From: Xenopus tropicalis
Lineage: Eukaryota; Chordata; Amphibia; Anura; Pipidae
Reading direction: 5' to 3'
DNA: 64,000 nt
NCBI RefSeq assembly: GCF_000004195.4
Contig: NC_030679.2
Coordinates: 36,445,712 to 36,509,711, forward strand
Under the pieces are notes generated by a model. It saw only the letters and a program-made list of their open reading frames with translations. It did not search any database and was not told the DNA's origin. The position numbers were made by a program, and so were the translations under genes. The first letter of the stretch is position 1. Every line of letters begins with the position of its first letter. Shown piece after piece: positions 24,059-36,514 of the stretch.

Positions 24059-25499
24059 CTGAAAAGAGAAGTCAAAGCCAAAGTCAGTTACCAAGCAGTA
24101 ACGGAATTCATCAGTTCTCATGATAAATCTTTCCCTATATTTGCAAGCAGCCCTGCCGTATGATTAGTTTTCACAACAAACATGGAATGTATGACTAGAG
24201 ACAGAATGTTTCTCAAAACACTGGCCACTCAAGTTACCTTGGGACAACAGGACCTGTATGCACAGGTAATTTGGCTTCAGTTGCATTTGCATTTTTGTTT
24301 GCATCAAATTCAATTGAAAATACAACCAAAAAGCTTCAAAAAGTTACATACAAAGTTGTTATAATGCATCATAAAAAGTCAATTATAAAAGCGACAGGCA
24401 GAGTAATGGTGATGCCCTAAATAACAGAAAATGCCATACCACAATCACTATAAACTGTCATAGAATTCCAGCTTTATGACCGAAACAGAAGTGCTCTGGC
24501 ATGTTGCTTACACTATCATTGGTACTACCTAAAAAGCATTGGAGGAGACATTATAACATATTAAGTGAAAAGACTGAACATAAAATATGAACATAAAATA
24601 ACTGTTCTGCCTACTAGTGTATTTTGGTTAGTTTATCTTTATATTTTATTAATTCACTACTCCCACAATGCGATGGGTCACCCTGGTCTAAAGGCAGCCA
24701 CATATGGAGGGGTAACCTCATACGGTATCTGAATAATTGCCCCATGGCCCTACAGATACTGCTCAAGAGACCACACACATATGGCCAACTTTCTACCGTT
24801 CTATTCGATCAAACAAACAGCCCAAACAATCGGAACAGCAGGAAGTCAATAGGAGCTGCACCATACACACAAATAATGCCCTGGAAGATACCAACCGTTA
24901 TCCATAGTACTGTACCTAAATAATGATCAGTATATTTAGAGCATTAGACGTGCTGAAAATCATGCGAAATGGTACATTTGTGGCTAGCTTAAAGATTTCT
25001 GGGATAAGCCTTTATGAGCACACACAGCCATCACCACTGCTCCCTTCACCCAGGGAACAGTTCATTTTTAAAGTGTGCAATAATGTATGTGGCGGCACAC
25101 CCTTTGTTTTAATGTTTTATAGATTATATATTTATCATTGTTGGGGACAAACATGGTACTCAGATACTGTGAAAATTGTAGAGAGTCAGTCTAGAGAAGT
25201 TTACACATACTACAGGAGATCAAGGTTTACAAGGTTTAATGAATTGGCAATATAACTAAATAACCCCTATTGTTTTACCTAAAGTTACGATACAAACCAA
25301 AACACAACGCTCACAGTATTAATAAAGCTTATATATGTAATGCTGTACTGGTACTCCTGAGTAAATACCAAATTGGAATAACCTATTCTATATGATATAA
25401 AACTGTGGCACACATGTCCAGTGAGATGTTATTGTTCATTTTTATAAGTTATCTTTATCTTCAGTCCCTTTCCTATTAATTTCCCAGTCCCTCATTTAC

Positions 25500-25560
25500 T
25501 CTGCTGTCTGGTTGCTAGGGCAATTTCGAACCTAGCAACCAGACAGCTGCTGAAATTCAA
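25500..25560. mobile_element. Inverted-repeat core of a small MITE
   Basis: GCTGTCTGGTTGCTAGGG is followed after about 11 bases by CCTAGCAACCAGACAGC, a nearly perfect hairpin. A related pair is at about 35930-35970. Ends of the full element not determined. Confidence 0.55.
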
Positions 25561-26159
25561 AACTGGAGAGCTGCTGATTCTAAATAAGTAGAATTTTGGC
25601 AGGTACATTTGTGCTGCTGTTGAATACTACAGAATATTATCATGCATTTTTCAGAAAAAATTACTGTAGCAGTAGGAGTCCATATTTAACACTTACACTT
25701 TAAAATCATTAAGAATGTGTCAGTGCTTAGGATCTTGAAGACTTTTTCACATGTGAGCTAGATGTTTATCCCATGTACATGAAAATTCCTGAAAATATAC
25801 CTCAGTACTTATCTTATATTCGGAAACACTATGACCTCAGTCTTACAGTTTGTAGTTAAATAGAAATACCGTATAGCAAAGTGCCGGCACTCCCTTCTTG
25901 TTATTGATATAATAATGATTAGACGTTATTTCAAAATCAGGAAAGCTTTCCCCAGCACCATATAATGGAGCAAAAGATAAAGCAAACAGAGCAAACAAAT
26001 ATGGCCAGATAAAGGTGCCCATAGCAACTAGCACAATTTAGGAGAAATGATTTAGGGAGTGCCTGAAGGCAAGTACTGTGCAATAGAGGGGTACATACAG
26101 TACATCAAACATACGAATTACATACAAATTCTGACTGAAAGTGACTGACGTGGCAGCAC

Positions 26160-26410
26160 TAGGGGCCGATGCTAGGTGTGTGTTTATCCCTAGGCCAATA
26201 ATCAGACCATACACTGTCATTAGCCTTCTTCCTTGCCTGCACCCAGGAACATTGCGTCAGCCCAGGTGCAGGCACATGCGCGGATTCTGGCACAGAAATA
26301 CATACGTGTTTCCCCGCCAAAATTCACTGTGTGTGCCTGCGCCCAGGCTGATGCAAGAGTTCCCGGTGCAGGCAAGGAAGGCTGATGCCACATGTGGCAC
26401 TATCCTTAGA
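26160..26410. mobile_element. Palindromic MITE with GCCTGCACCC arms
   Basis: Repeated inverted blocks: TTGCCTGCACCCAGGAAC with GTTCCCGGTGCAGGCAAG, and CAGCCCAGGTGCAGGCACA with TGTGCCTGCGCCCAGGCTG. Termini resemble GGGGCCGATGCTAG and AAGGCTGATGCCACA. The left part of the composite at 58.0-58.2 kb carries the same GCCTGCACCC arms. Target duplication not resolved. Confidence 0.65.
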
Positions 26411-27676
26411 GCTTATTGTAAGTGCAGCTAAGAATTTGATGTGTGCCCAGTGTGTGGCTCTGGAATTACCTTTGAGAAAGCCGGCAAGCCGAAAGCTGAC
26501 ACAGGGACAGACATGAATGAAAGAAATAAAGAGCTTTTTTTAGATGCTAGAACAGAACAAGAAAATAGACTTAATACAGCAGCAGACTGGCAGGAACTTA
26601 CAATGCATGGTATTCAGTATGGATTATGGGGAAGAGAAAAAAAAAGCTGGCCAATTTGGTAGGATGTTACAGCCATCCCATGTTTGCCACCTTCTGATCC
26701 TTCATGAAAGGAAACTGTTCAGGCATTAGACATATATGAGCAGTGTAGTTGTTTTGAGGAAAGGAAGAGCAGCCTGTTAGTGTCACACCCACAGGCTCAC
26801 ACACATAGCATTGTTACTTGAAGTACTTGAGGGGTCAAAGACCACATATGGTTGAGCTGACCTCTGAGTACATAGCAGTTGTTTTTAGTTACCCCTTGTT
26901 GCTTTTCAAAGTAGAGAACCCTGCCATCATGCGGAAACCATTACTCTGTTATATGCAGCAGCATTGCTGCCAGCCAACACCTCTGGAAGCTTGTTATAGC
27001 CTTTTTGTTTCCCCTAAAGTAAACGGAATATTGGCGAACATCTCAGGAGGACTGTAGCATCTCATCCATCACATAGGAACTGTGCCCAGTGGTTTCCATG
27101 ACAAGTCAGAGCTTGCACAGAGCACATTTCAGCACTCTACGCTGGAACGTATGGGAAACAGTAGGCAAGCGCAGCCGAAGAAAGATTTGATGTGTGCTCT
27201 TGTACAGATCCTTTCAGCTGTCAGATAAAAGCCAGAATATTCTCTAAAGACAGACATGGGCCGTGCTTTTGTAAGCCAAACAAATTATGTACTTTTTCTA
27301 CATTTGACTGAATTGCCATGTTTTGTACTGAGCCATCTCATCTCCCAAATGTAGTCACAGGCAGGTTAAAAAAAACACCTTACCCATTACTAATCCTGGC
27401 TTGCCTGCCAACCTGACTGAAATTCTCTTTCATTATTTTCCCCTTTGATGATATCTCAGAAAGGAAGGGGACTACTTCTCAACCCAAACCTGCCCAACCT
27501 GTGGATTTTTATTACTATTGTGAGATCGAAATAAGGCTTCAGAGGATTAACACATCTACCAAACTTCCTTATTCGCTTCTAAATTCCCCCACTTTTTTTT
27601 ACTTGACTTGTTTACTGTGTTGCTAAACATCTATTCTCAGGACCAGGAGTGTAGTTCTACAAATCTTTTCTACTTC

Positions 27677-28175
27677 AAGGGAACAGTAACACTAAAAATG
27701 AACATGTATAAAAGTAATTACAATATAATATACTATTGCCCTGCACTGGTACTGGTGTGTTTGCCTCAGAAAGACTACTATATATAAACAAAGGAAAAGG
27801 AATACCGATAAGGTGATCCTTTGGTCAGAATCCCATATACTGCACCATTCTCCTCTCCTTAAACCTTTTATATTTAAACAAAGCTGCTGTGTAGCCATGG
27901 GGGCAGCCATTTGAAGGAGAAAAGGCACAGGTTACATAGCAGATAACCGATAAAACACCATTGTATTCCAAAAGCTTATTTGTTATCTGCTATGTAACCT
28001 GTGCCTTTTCTCCTTTTTTCCAGCTTAAATTGACTGCCCCCCATGGCTACACATCAGCTTTGTTTATATAAGCTATAGCAGCCTTTCTGTAGCAAAAATG
28101 CAACTTTTACCAGTGCAGGGCAACACTACATTATATTTTAAATACTTTCATTTTTTGGTGTTGCTGGTCCTTTAA
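27677..28175. mobile_element. Long palindromic MITE, about 500 bp
   Basis: Terminal inverted repeats AAGGGAACAGTAACACTAAA and GGTGTTGCTGGTCCTTTAA. Long inner arms such as AGAAAAGGCACAGGTTACAT (about 27917) and its complement ATGTAACCTGTGCCTTTTCT (about 27993) make most of the element foldable. Non-coding. A relic of the core is at 15480-15665. Confidence 0.75.
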
Positions 28176-29452
28176 GCAGGTGCTGTTGAATGGATTATTA
28201 TCTTTATTAACAGTGTAGCAGAGATGCAATACAGGGCTTTGTCTCTGATCCCACTCAGGTTTGCTGTATAGATTTTACATGGTACATCACAGTTTAACAT
28301 TTATTAAGGCAACTGTAAAGCAGGTCTGAGAGTAAAGGTAGCTCATAGAACCATGGGCCTAACAGACAGAAAGCCTATGAGGGACCACCATTAGGTATGG
28401 CCTATTTATTGTTCAGATTGTTCATCGGCTACAGAAAGCTGTGCAGATGCTGCAGCTCCTTTTTTACTTTCTCATCTCCGATGGATAATGCGCCATCGAC
28501 AAAATAAAATTTGAAACCTGCCCAATTCTCAAACCAATCAAGATCCATAGGAAACAGTTAGTGGAAAGGGTTAGCAAGTCACCATACATGACCCAACACA
28601 ATGCATGCAATAATATTGGTATGGACAGCTTTAGCACAACAATGACCACCCACTATACATCTCACAACCAACTAGAGCACAAATATCATTGTAATGGCTG
28701 CCTCCGTACTGCGCTGTACACGTGGGAGCTGACACAATGGAGCCTACTGCAAATGTAAAAAGGAGACAGTGGCCTGGCCTCTGTGTTTAAGCAAAAAAAA
28801 AAAAAAGATAAAGTTTCAGTAAATCTTCCTGTGCAGTGTAGAGAGCTGAATTTTGTTTTCTGATCTAACCATTAGGTTAAGTACTGTACCATTTGTTGCT
28901 GGAACAGACCACTCTCTGGCTGAGACATTTCTCCATGAAGGAGGAGCATTGGGAAGACTGGATCATCTAACTGGAACTGCTCCATAAGTGGGATACAGCA
29001 TAGACACACTAGTGCTGCCCTCATTTTGTCATTTTAAAAACAACCAAAAGCAGAGAGTGCTTCATGATTGCATTACATTTATTTAACTAGGGTTAAAGTA
29101 CAAACTGCTTCCATATAAAAATGTATCTTTAAATAAATATATAAATAAACATATATATATATATACTGTATTTCTGGAGTGTTTCTTTGCACCCTGTCAC
29201 TCCCTACTCCTATTGAACTGCTAGTGCATGGCTTCTTCATGCTGTAATGTGATTTATCCATATCACTGTTTCACTGTAGTCATTTCTCTGAACTATAGTT
29301 ATAGTTAGTTATAGTTATAGTTATAGTTACATAGGGTTGAAAAAAGACCAGTGTCCATCAAGTTCAACCCATCCAAGTAAACCCAGCACCCACAACCCAC
29401 ACCTACCAATCTATACACTCACATACATACACTATATATACAACCACTAGTA

Positions 29453-29950
29453 CTAACTGTAGATATTAGTATCACAATAGCCTTGGATATTCTGATTGAT
29501 CGAGAACTCATCCAGGCCCCTCTTAAAGACATTAACAGAATCTGCCATTACCACATCACTAGGAAGGGCATTCCATAACCTCACTGCCCTCACCGTGAAA
29601 AACCACCTACGCTGCTTCAAATGGAAGCTCCTTTCCTCTAATCTAAAGGGGTGACCTCTGGTGCGCTGATTGTTTTTATGGGAAAAAAGAACATCCCCCA
29701 ACTGCCTATAATCCCCTCTAATGTACTTGTACAGAGTAATCATGTCCCCTCGCAAGCGCCTCTTTTCCAGAGAAAACAACCCCAACCTCGACAATCTCAC
29801 CTCATAGTTTAAATCTTCCATCCCCTTAACCAGTTTAGTTGCACGTCTCTGCACTTTCTCCAGCTCATTAATATCCTTCTTAAGGACTGGAGCCCAAAAC
29901 TGCACTGCATACTCAAGGTGAGGCCTTACCAGGGACCTATAAAGGGGCAA
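29453..29950 (-). pseudogene. CR1 reverse transcriptase, C-terminal region
   Basis: A 165-residue open frame. LYRSLVRPHLEYAVQFWAPV followed by LKKDINELEKVQRRATKLV is the conserved region after the palm in CR1/Jockey LINEs; the C-terminal part (RRGDMITLYKYIRG-like segment, RTRGHPFRL, FFTVRAVRLWNALPSDVV) is typical of CR1. It is in a different frame from the reverse transcriptase segment upstream because of one extra base in a run of seven A (minus strand). Confidence 0.88.
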
Positions 29951-29972
29951 AATTATGTTCTCATCCCTTGAG

Positions 29973-31124
29973 TCAATGCCCTTTTTTTATACAAGACAGC
30001 ACTTTATTTGCTTTAGTAGCCACAGAATGACACTGCCTGGAATTAGACAACTTGTTATCAACAAAAACCCCTAGATCCTTCTCCATTAAGGAAACCCCCA
30101 ACACACTACCATTCAGTAGATAGTTTGCGTTTATATTATTTCTACCAAAGTGCATAACTTTGCACTTATCAACATTGAACCTCATTTTCCAGTTTGCTGC
30201 CCAGTTATCTAATTTTGTCAAATCGCTCTGCAAAGCGGCAGCATCCTGCATGGAACTTATAGTTTTGCACAATTTAGTGTCATCAGCAAAAATAGAAACA
30301 GTACTGTCTATGCCCACCTCCAGGTCATTAATAAACAAGTTAAAAAGCAAAGGACCAAGGACTGACCCCTGCGGTACTCCACTAACCACACTGGTCCAAT
30401 TAGAAAATGTTCCATTTACAACCACTCTTTGTACTCTATCCTTCAGCCAGTTCTCTATCCAATTACAAATATTATGTTCTAGGCCAATATTCCTTAATTT
30501 GATCATTAACCTTCTGTGAGGTACTGTATCAAACGCTTTAGCAAAGTCCAAGTAGATGACATCAACTGCCATTCCAGCATCAAGGTTCCTGCTCACCTCC
30601 TCATAAAAGGCGACTAAATTAGTCTGGCAAGATCTGTTACGCATAAAACCATGCTGGCACAAACTAATAGTATTGTGAACTGCAATGTATTCAAGTACCC
30701 TATCCCTTATTACCCCTTCCAAAAGTTTTCCTACTACTGATGTCAGACTAACAGGCCTATAGTTTTCAGGCTGAGAACGGGATCCCTTTTTAAATAACGG
30801 CACCACATTAGCAATCCGCCAGTCTCTTGGCACCATGCCAGACCTCAATGAATCCTGAAAACTTAAGTGAAGAGGTTTGGCAATCACAGCGCTCAGCTCA
30901 TTTAATACCCTGGGATGAATCCCATCCGGCCCTGGACCTTTGTTTACCTTTACATGTTCAAGTCTCTTTTGAATTTCCTCCCGAGTGACCCACGCGCCAG
31001 TAGCTAAATTACTAGAACTGGGCATATTACAAGGGAAGCCTTCATTATCTGGCTCCTCAGATGTATAGACAGATGAAAAATAAGAGTTCAAAATTTCAGC
31101 TTTTTCCCCATTCTCATCAACCAA
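29973..31124 (-). pseudogene. CR1 reverse transcriptase domain
   Basis: A 383-residue open frame holding the complete palm and fingers: GPDGIHPRVLNEL, NYRPVSLTSVVGKLLE, QHGFMRNRSCQTNL, VIYLDFAKAFDTVPH, GVPQGSVLGPLLFNLFINDL, and the catalytic FADD in SIFADDTKLCK. All motifs expected for a non-LTR reverse transcriptase are present. It is separated from the endonuclease frame by one base in a run of eight G on the minus strand and from the C-terminal part by one base in a run of A, so as read here no single protein is made. Confidence 0.92.
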
Positions 31125-31125
31125 C

Positions 31126-32379
31126 TTACCCCCCCCGTGATAATAAAGTTCCCACCCCTTCTTGCTTCATTTTTTTACTATTCACATAATTAAAAAATAA
31201 TTTAGGATTCTTTTTACTCCTAGCAGCAATATCCCTTTCCATTTCTATTTTAGCTTGCTTGATAGCTTTTTTGCATGCTTTATTTGCTTCCTTGTACCTG
31301 ATGAAAGTTTCTGCTGTCCCAGCTAACTTGAATGCCCTAAAAGCACGTTTTTTCTTACCAACCTCGACAATAACACTTTTATTCAGCCATAAAGGTTTTG
31401 CTTTGCGATGCCTCTCCTTGCTTACAAGGGGGATATACTGTTGTGTATACCTACAAAGCAATGTTTTAAAGATGTTCCATTTTCCTTCTGTGTCTAACCC
31501 CATGAAAAGCCTTTCCCAGTTGACACATTGCAGAGATGCCCTTATACTGGCAAAGTCTGCACGTCTAAAATTGAGCGTATTAGTTACTCCCTTATAGCGC
31601 TGTCTCTGCAGCATTATCTCAAAGGAGACTATGTTGTGATCACTGTTCCCCAAATGCTCACCCACACAAATGTTAGAGATGAGTTCAGTATTATTAGATA
31701 TCACCAGGTCCAAAATAGAGTCATTCCTAGTGGGTTCTTGAACTGCCTGAAATAAAAAGTTGTCATTTAGCATATTTACAAACCTACTAGCTTTTTCTGA
31801 CTTAGCCACCCCATTACTCCAGTCAATGTCCGGATAATTAAAGTCCCCCATAACAACAACTTGACCTAGTTTTGAAGCCTCCTCCATTTGCAACAATAGC
31901 TGGGCCTCATCCCCCTCATCTATACGGGGTGGTTTATAGCATACACCAATGATCATTTTCTTTGTGACCTTCAGCCCTACAGAAATTTCTACCCAAAGAG
32001 ATTCGACGTTTTCATTTGTAATGTCTTTATTACATGGCTTTAAGTCTGACTTTACGTAAGGCCAAACCCCTCCACCCTTTTTAATCTCTCTGTCCCTCCT
32101 AAAAAGTGCATAACCATTTAAATTCGCAGCCCAGTCGCATTTATCATCCCACCAGGTCTCAGTGATACCTATTAAATCATAATTTTCAATACATGCAATA
32201 GCTTGCAGCTCCCCTAATTTACCCGACAAGCTACGCGCATTAGCCAGCATGCAGCGGAGATTTTTACTTCTCCCTCTGATGTTTACATTAGCTAAGGGAG
32301 AATTAGAGCTAAGGCAATTATGAGACTGCTTTCCTTGTAACGGAAGCTCCTTATCTGATAAACTATATGCCCCCCTCAC
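31126..32379 (-). pseudogene. CR1 endonuclease domain
   Basis: A 417-residue open frame. Apurinic-type endonuclease motifs in order: MLANARSLSGKLGEL (metal-binding Asn), LIGITETWWDDK (catalytic Glu), IIGVCYKPP, VVMGDFNYPDIDWS (Asp and Asn), LVISNN and GNSDHNIVSF (catalytic SDH). All key residues look intact. In CR1 elements this enzyme nicks the target DNA and primes reverse transcription. The frame ends where a run of eight G shifts it into a stop. It may start a few codons earlier than the Met at 32379 (YIGGGV precedes it). Confidence 0.9.
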
Positions 32380-32507
32380 TCCTCCCCCAATATAATCATA
32401 CAGCTTTATTTAACAAGAAAATATTTGCAGGAAAACAACTATACTTACAAGCACATAGCTCCTTGTATATTTTTGTTACATAATCATGAATTCCTTGAGG
32501 TGTGAAG

Positions 32508-33600
32508 AACAAGGTTGAAAAAAGACACTTGTCCATCAAGTTCAACCTTTTATGTCTATTTAAAACCTGCCTAACTGCTAGTTGATCCAGAGGAATCCGG
32601 GATCGACTTGTACTAAGAGCTATAGCTTGCTATAGCTATACTAAGAGCCATAACCCTGTATTTCCTCACTTGCTAAAAAGCCATCCAAGCTATATAATGT
32701 ATCAGCCAGTAAGATTGATTCAATAAAGACTTCCGCAACTTCACAGCTCCACTGTAACAAACCCTTTCCAAATATTTTGATGGAATTACCCCTCTTCCAA
32801 TAGAAATGGGTGCCCTCGTGACTACTGGAAGGTCCTACTGATAAATAAATCAGTAGAGAGATTATTGTATGGTTCCCTTATATATTTATATATTGTTATC
32901 ATATCCCCCCTTAAGTGCCTCTTCTCCAACGTATACAGCCCCAACATCTTTGGACCCTCTCTAATTCAATAATTTTCCGTTCAGGATATAATTGATTTGC
33001 ATTTATTTACATCACAGTTTCATGACCTTACATTTATCAACACTGAATCACATCTGCTGCTTAGCTGCCAAGATTGCAACAGTTGGCCAAGATCCTGCTG
33101 CAAGGATGCCACATCCTGGATGGATTTACTTGGGTTGCATAGTTCTGTGTCATCTGCAAACGCTGATACATTACTTACAATACCCTCCCCTAAGTCATTA
33201 ATGAACAAGTTTAATACAAATGGACCAAATACAGAACCCTGAGGAACCCCACTATGAACCCTACTCCAAGTAGAGAATGTACTATTGGCAACTACCCTCT
33301 GAACTCCATCCTGTAGCCACTTTCCTATCCATGTACAAACAATTTTACTAAGACCAACAGACATTAGTTCAGAAAGCAGATGTGGGCACAGTATCAAAGT
33401 ATCACTTTGGCAAAATTCAAATAGATTACATCTATTGCAACCCCTCTATCCAGCTTATTACTGACCTCCTCATAAAAAGCAATCAACTGTCCAGCATGAC
33501 ATATCCTTCATAAAGTCTTGCTGATTACTGCTCACAATACTATTATAAAGAATGGCTTTGCTGTTAAATTCAATTAATTTGTGATACTTGACAGCTAAGA
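32508..33600 (-). mobile_element. Older CR1 LINE fragment
   Basis: Immediately upstream of the young copy and in the same orientation. The 3' end has the CR1 motif AAGGTTGAACTTGATGGACA (minus strand, about 32513-32545). At 33020-33397 the open stretch reads SGVPQGSVFGPFVLNLFIND and FADDTEL, the palm of the reverse transcriptase. Many stops and indels elsewhere. It is more diverged than the 29.3-32.4 kb copy, so it predates it. Confidence 0.85.
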
Positions 33601-36175
33601 GATTCAACTGAACTTGCTGCTCTCTCAGTGCAACTGGCAGCCAAGCGTACTGTGCACACCCTGCCCTGTCCCCTTTGACTCGGGGTGATTAGTACTTAAA
33701 GCCAGGAAATCTGTATTCAATGATATCAGCAAAGGTCACATTACAGAACATTCTGCTGTATTTCTTAAAAAAAGTTGTATCCTGATGTAAAAAGCTGTTT
33801 AATTTCAGTTTAGTTTAGTTATGCCCAAATCATCAATATGTATTATCTGAGGCTCAGTTCAAACACTTAGCAATTTAATGACGCTTTGTAAATGCAAAAG
33901 AATAAGATATGCAAATACACTATAATAACAATTAAGATTTCCTCATGACATAAACAATTTTACAAGTACTAGAAAGGAAAAACTGGTACAGTATGTCACT
34001 GTAAAACAGGGCCACATTTTCAAAAGTGCAGACTGAGCGAATATTATGGGGCCTATTAACAAAATGCAAGTTTTTTTTTTATTTGCAAAAAAACATGGCA
34101 AAAATGAGAGAATCTGTGAAACCCCAAATAGTTTATATAGATTATTTAAAGAAAACAAAACACAAACGTGCATAAAAGACTCAGCGAATAACAGCTGGTG
34201 CTTCTCTATAGAAGTCAATGGGAATTGACTCTAACAACTTCATTTATCTCCCAGTTTATTACAACATTTGAGTTCATCCCTGCTGAAAATAAATGGAACA
34301 ATGTGATTTTCACTTTTCACAGTGGGAAATGTGTGAACTGGCTGGGTGTGAGTCCTACAATAGCGGGTTAGAGTCAGGAGGAGAGTAAGGCTTTGTGGGT
34401 TAGGGTTGGGTTTAAGGCTTAAGATAACGATACCTTTGAATGCTGATGTAAAAAAGCATCTTGGTTTTAAGAGAAACATTAATATTACCACTATGCCACA
34501 GTAACTAAAACACCAGTGTAACAATAAACTTAGGAGAGATCCCAGTTTGCAGTCATTTGTAATGCTTATTTAACTCTTTGGGCACTGAATTCTTTGGTGA
34601 CGTAGTGCACTTTAATGCATAGCATGCTGTCTGCTTCTAGATTAGTTTTATAGATGCCAGGGGAAAAGAGACATGAGTAGCTGCAAAGCTTTTGGTAGAT
34701 TTTTTCAAACATCCTCCAAACCATAATTAGTAAGGCAGTCAGAGAGAGAATGGATTAGGGGAATATTGCAGGAATGTGGGTCTGATGTTTCTCCTCTCTT
34801 CTAACTAATCCCAACCAGAAGTCGCCAGAATTCATCTCCAAAACAGAGACACCATTATTTCAGGAAATTACTTTGATATGCCATTAGTTACAGTTCATGC
34901 ATTAAAGGGAAAATAGGGGAAAATATGAAACTTACAATTAGCACTGATTGTACTTCCACTGTGTTCCACTGAGGAAATTGCATTTTCTTTTAGCATCAAA
35001 GTATTTAAAATAATGTGCTCCCTCGTTGCATCTAAAGGCAATTTACCCAACACCAAAATGCCCTAAGTGAAGCTCCGTCACAGCAAAGAACACATATGCT
35101 TCTGCAGCAGATTTACCTTTAGGCCTAAGAATGAAATCAGAAATGGCTGATGGGAATTTTAATTGCTTAGTGGTGACTGAGAGATCCTCTGGCATTCTGG
35201 CAGGCCAGTCCAACTCCTTTAAAACAGAGCAAAACACTATAAACTGTATAACAGCTATATTATCTGAACTAAACCAATGTAAAATTTTTGACCATTACCA
35301 ATTTTTGTATAATTGCATTTTTTATTCCATGTATACAGACACAAATCTAAGACCAAAATGACAGAGGCATATGCTTCTCTGACATCATAGGTTGGTTTGG
35401 TTCTGTTTGTTGCATCAATTTTGCCACTATATCAGCTCTGATATATAATAATATAATAACACTTATCCTGTTATATTCTCAGCCCTGGTGGCTCTGGCAT
35501 TTGAAACAATGTAACACAAGGCAGCAGACTGACAGACCTGACTTGCTGGAGGGGCCTGGCACTTACAACATTATCTAAAAAGTAACAACCAGGAGTTCAG
35601 CAAATGCTGCTTTCTATAGCAATTACATTTACAAGTAACATTTAAAGCACTAATAATTTTTAATAAATTCAAACATGGCAAAACATTGGAAAGTTGCTTA
35701 GAATTATGTTTTCTTTTATTATGCAAAACCTATTTTTGGGATTGACATGTCCTTTGAAATAGTATTTGAATTTTTCTTCCAGCTTTTAAATAAGGGTCAC
35801 AGACCCTGTCAGCCAAAAAACTATTGCTTTGTGAGGGTACAACTATATTTTCATTGTTAGTTTTACATTACTTATCTTCCTATTTAAGTCTCTCCTATTA
35901 ATATCACAGTATCTCATTAAAACCACTGCCTGGTTGCTAGGGTAAATAAGACCCTAGCAATCAGATAGCTGTTGAAAAGGCTTAATAAGATGTGGACACT
36001 GATATTCATAAAGTTAATCTAAAGGTGAACTACCCCTTTAAATAAAATAGGTTGAAAAGATAAGCAGCGAAATTGGTAGCAGATGGTTCATACTAATTAC
36101 AGGAGTGTAGCTATTCTGGCCATCTGAAAAATGTGTCCTGCACTATATGCGCTGTAGCATGTCTGTAGCTCCTTA

Positions 36176-36514
36176 GGGCTCTGGCACACGGGGAGATTAG
36201 TCGCCCGCGGCAAAACTCCCTGCTCGCGGGCGACTAATCTCCCCGAGTTGCCTTCCCTCTGCCATCCCACCGGCGAACATGTAAGTCGCCGGCGGGATGG
36301 CAGACGCGGCGAGGCGATTTCGGGAAATCGCAGAAAAAGCCTCGCGAGTCTTTTTCGGCGATTTGCGCGAAATCGCGCCGCCTCGTCTGCCATCCCGCCG
36401 GCGACTTACATGTTCGCCGGTGGGATGGCAGAGGGAAGGCAACTCGGGGAGATTAGTCGCCCGCGAGCAGGGAGTTTTGCCGCGGGCGACTAATCTCCCC
36501 GTGTACCAGAGCCC
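36176..36514. mobile_element. Harbinger-like nested-palindrome MITE, 339 bp
   Basis: Starts GGGCTCTGGCACACGGGGAG, ends CTCCCCGTGTACCAGAGCCC; TTA on both sides (36173-36175, 36515-36517). The whole element is a near-perfect inverted repeat, and each arm contains its own hairpins: GGGGAGATTAGTCGCCCGCG against CGCGGGCGACTAATCTCCCC, and GCCATCCCACCGGCGAA... against GTCGCCGGCGGGATGGC. Very rich in CpG compared with the A/T-rich intron. Non-coding; the reading frames through it are by-products of the palindrome. The 3-bp target supports PIF/Harbinger, by inference. Confidence 0.88.

Larger units (their letters stand above)
29288..32400 (-). mobile_element. CR1-clade LINE, 5'-truncated, nearly intact
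   Basis: About 3.1 kb on the minus strand with apurinic-type endonuclease, reverse transcriptase and C-terminal region in order, then a 3' region containing GGGTTGAACTTGATGGACAC and ending in a short repeat of TATAAC units (29290-29330). There is no ORF1, and upstream of about 32400 the frame hits a stop, so the 5' end was lost, as is usual for LINE insertions. The main reading frame is shifted at only two places, both homopolymer runs: eight C at about 31127-31134 and seven T at about 29982-29988 (plus strand). This suggests a young insertion. Target duplication not resolved. Confidence 0.92.

Noticed and set aside
30160..31755. Plus-strand open frames of 75-119 residues at 30160-30519, 31259-31597 and 31528-31755
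   Set aside because: They are antisense shadows of the CR1 reverse transcriptase and endonuclease frames.
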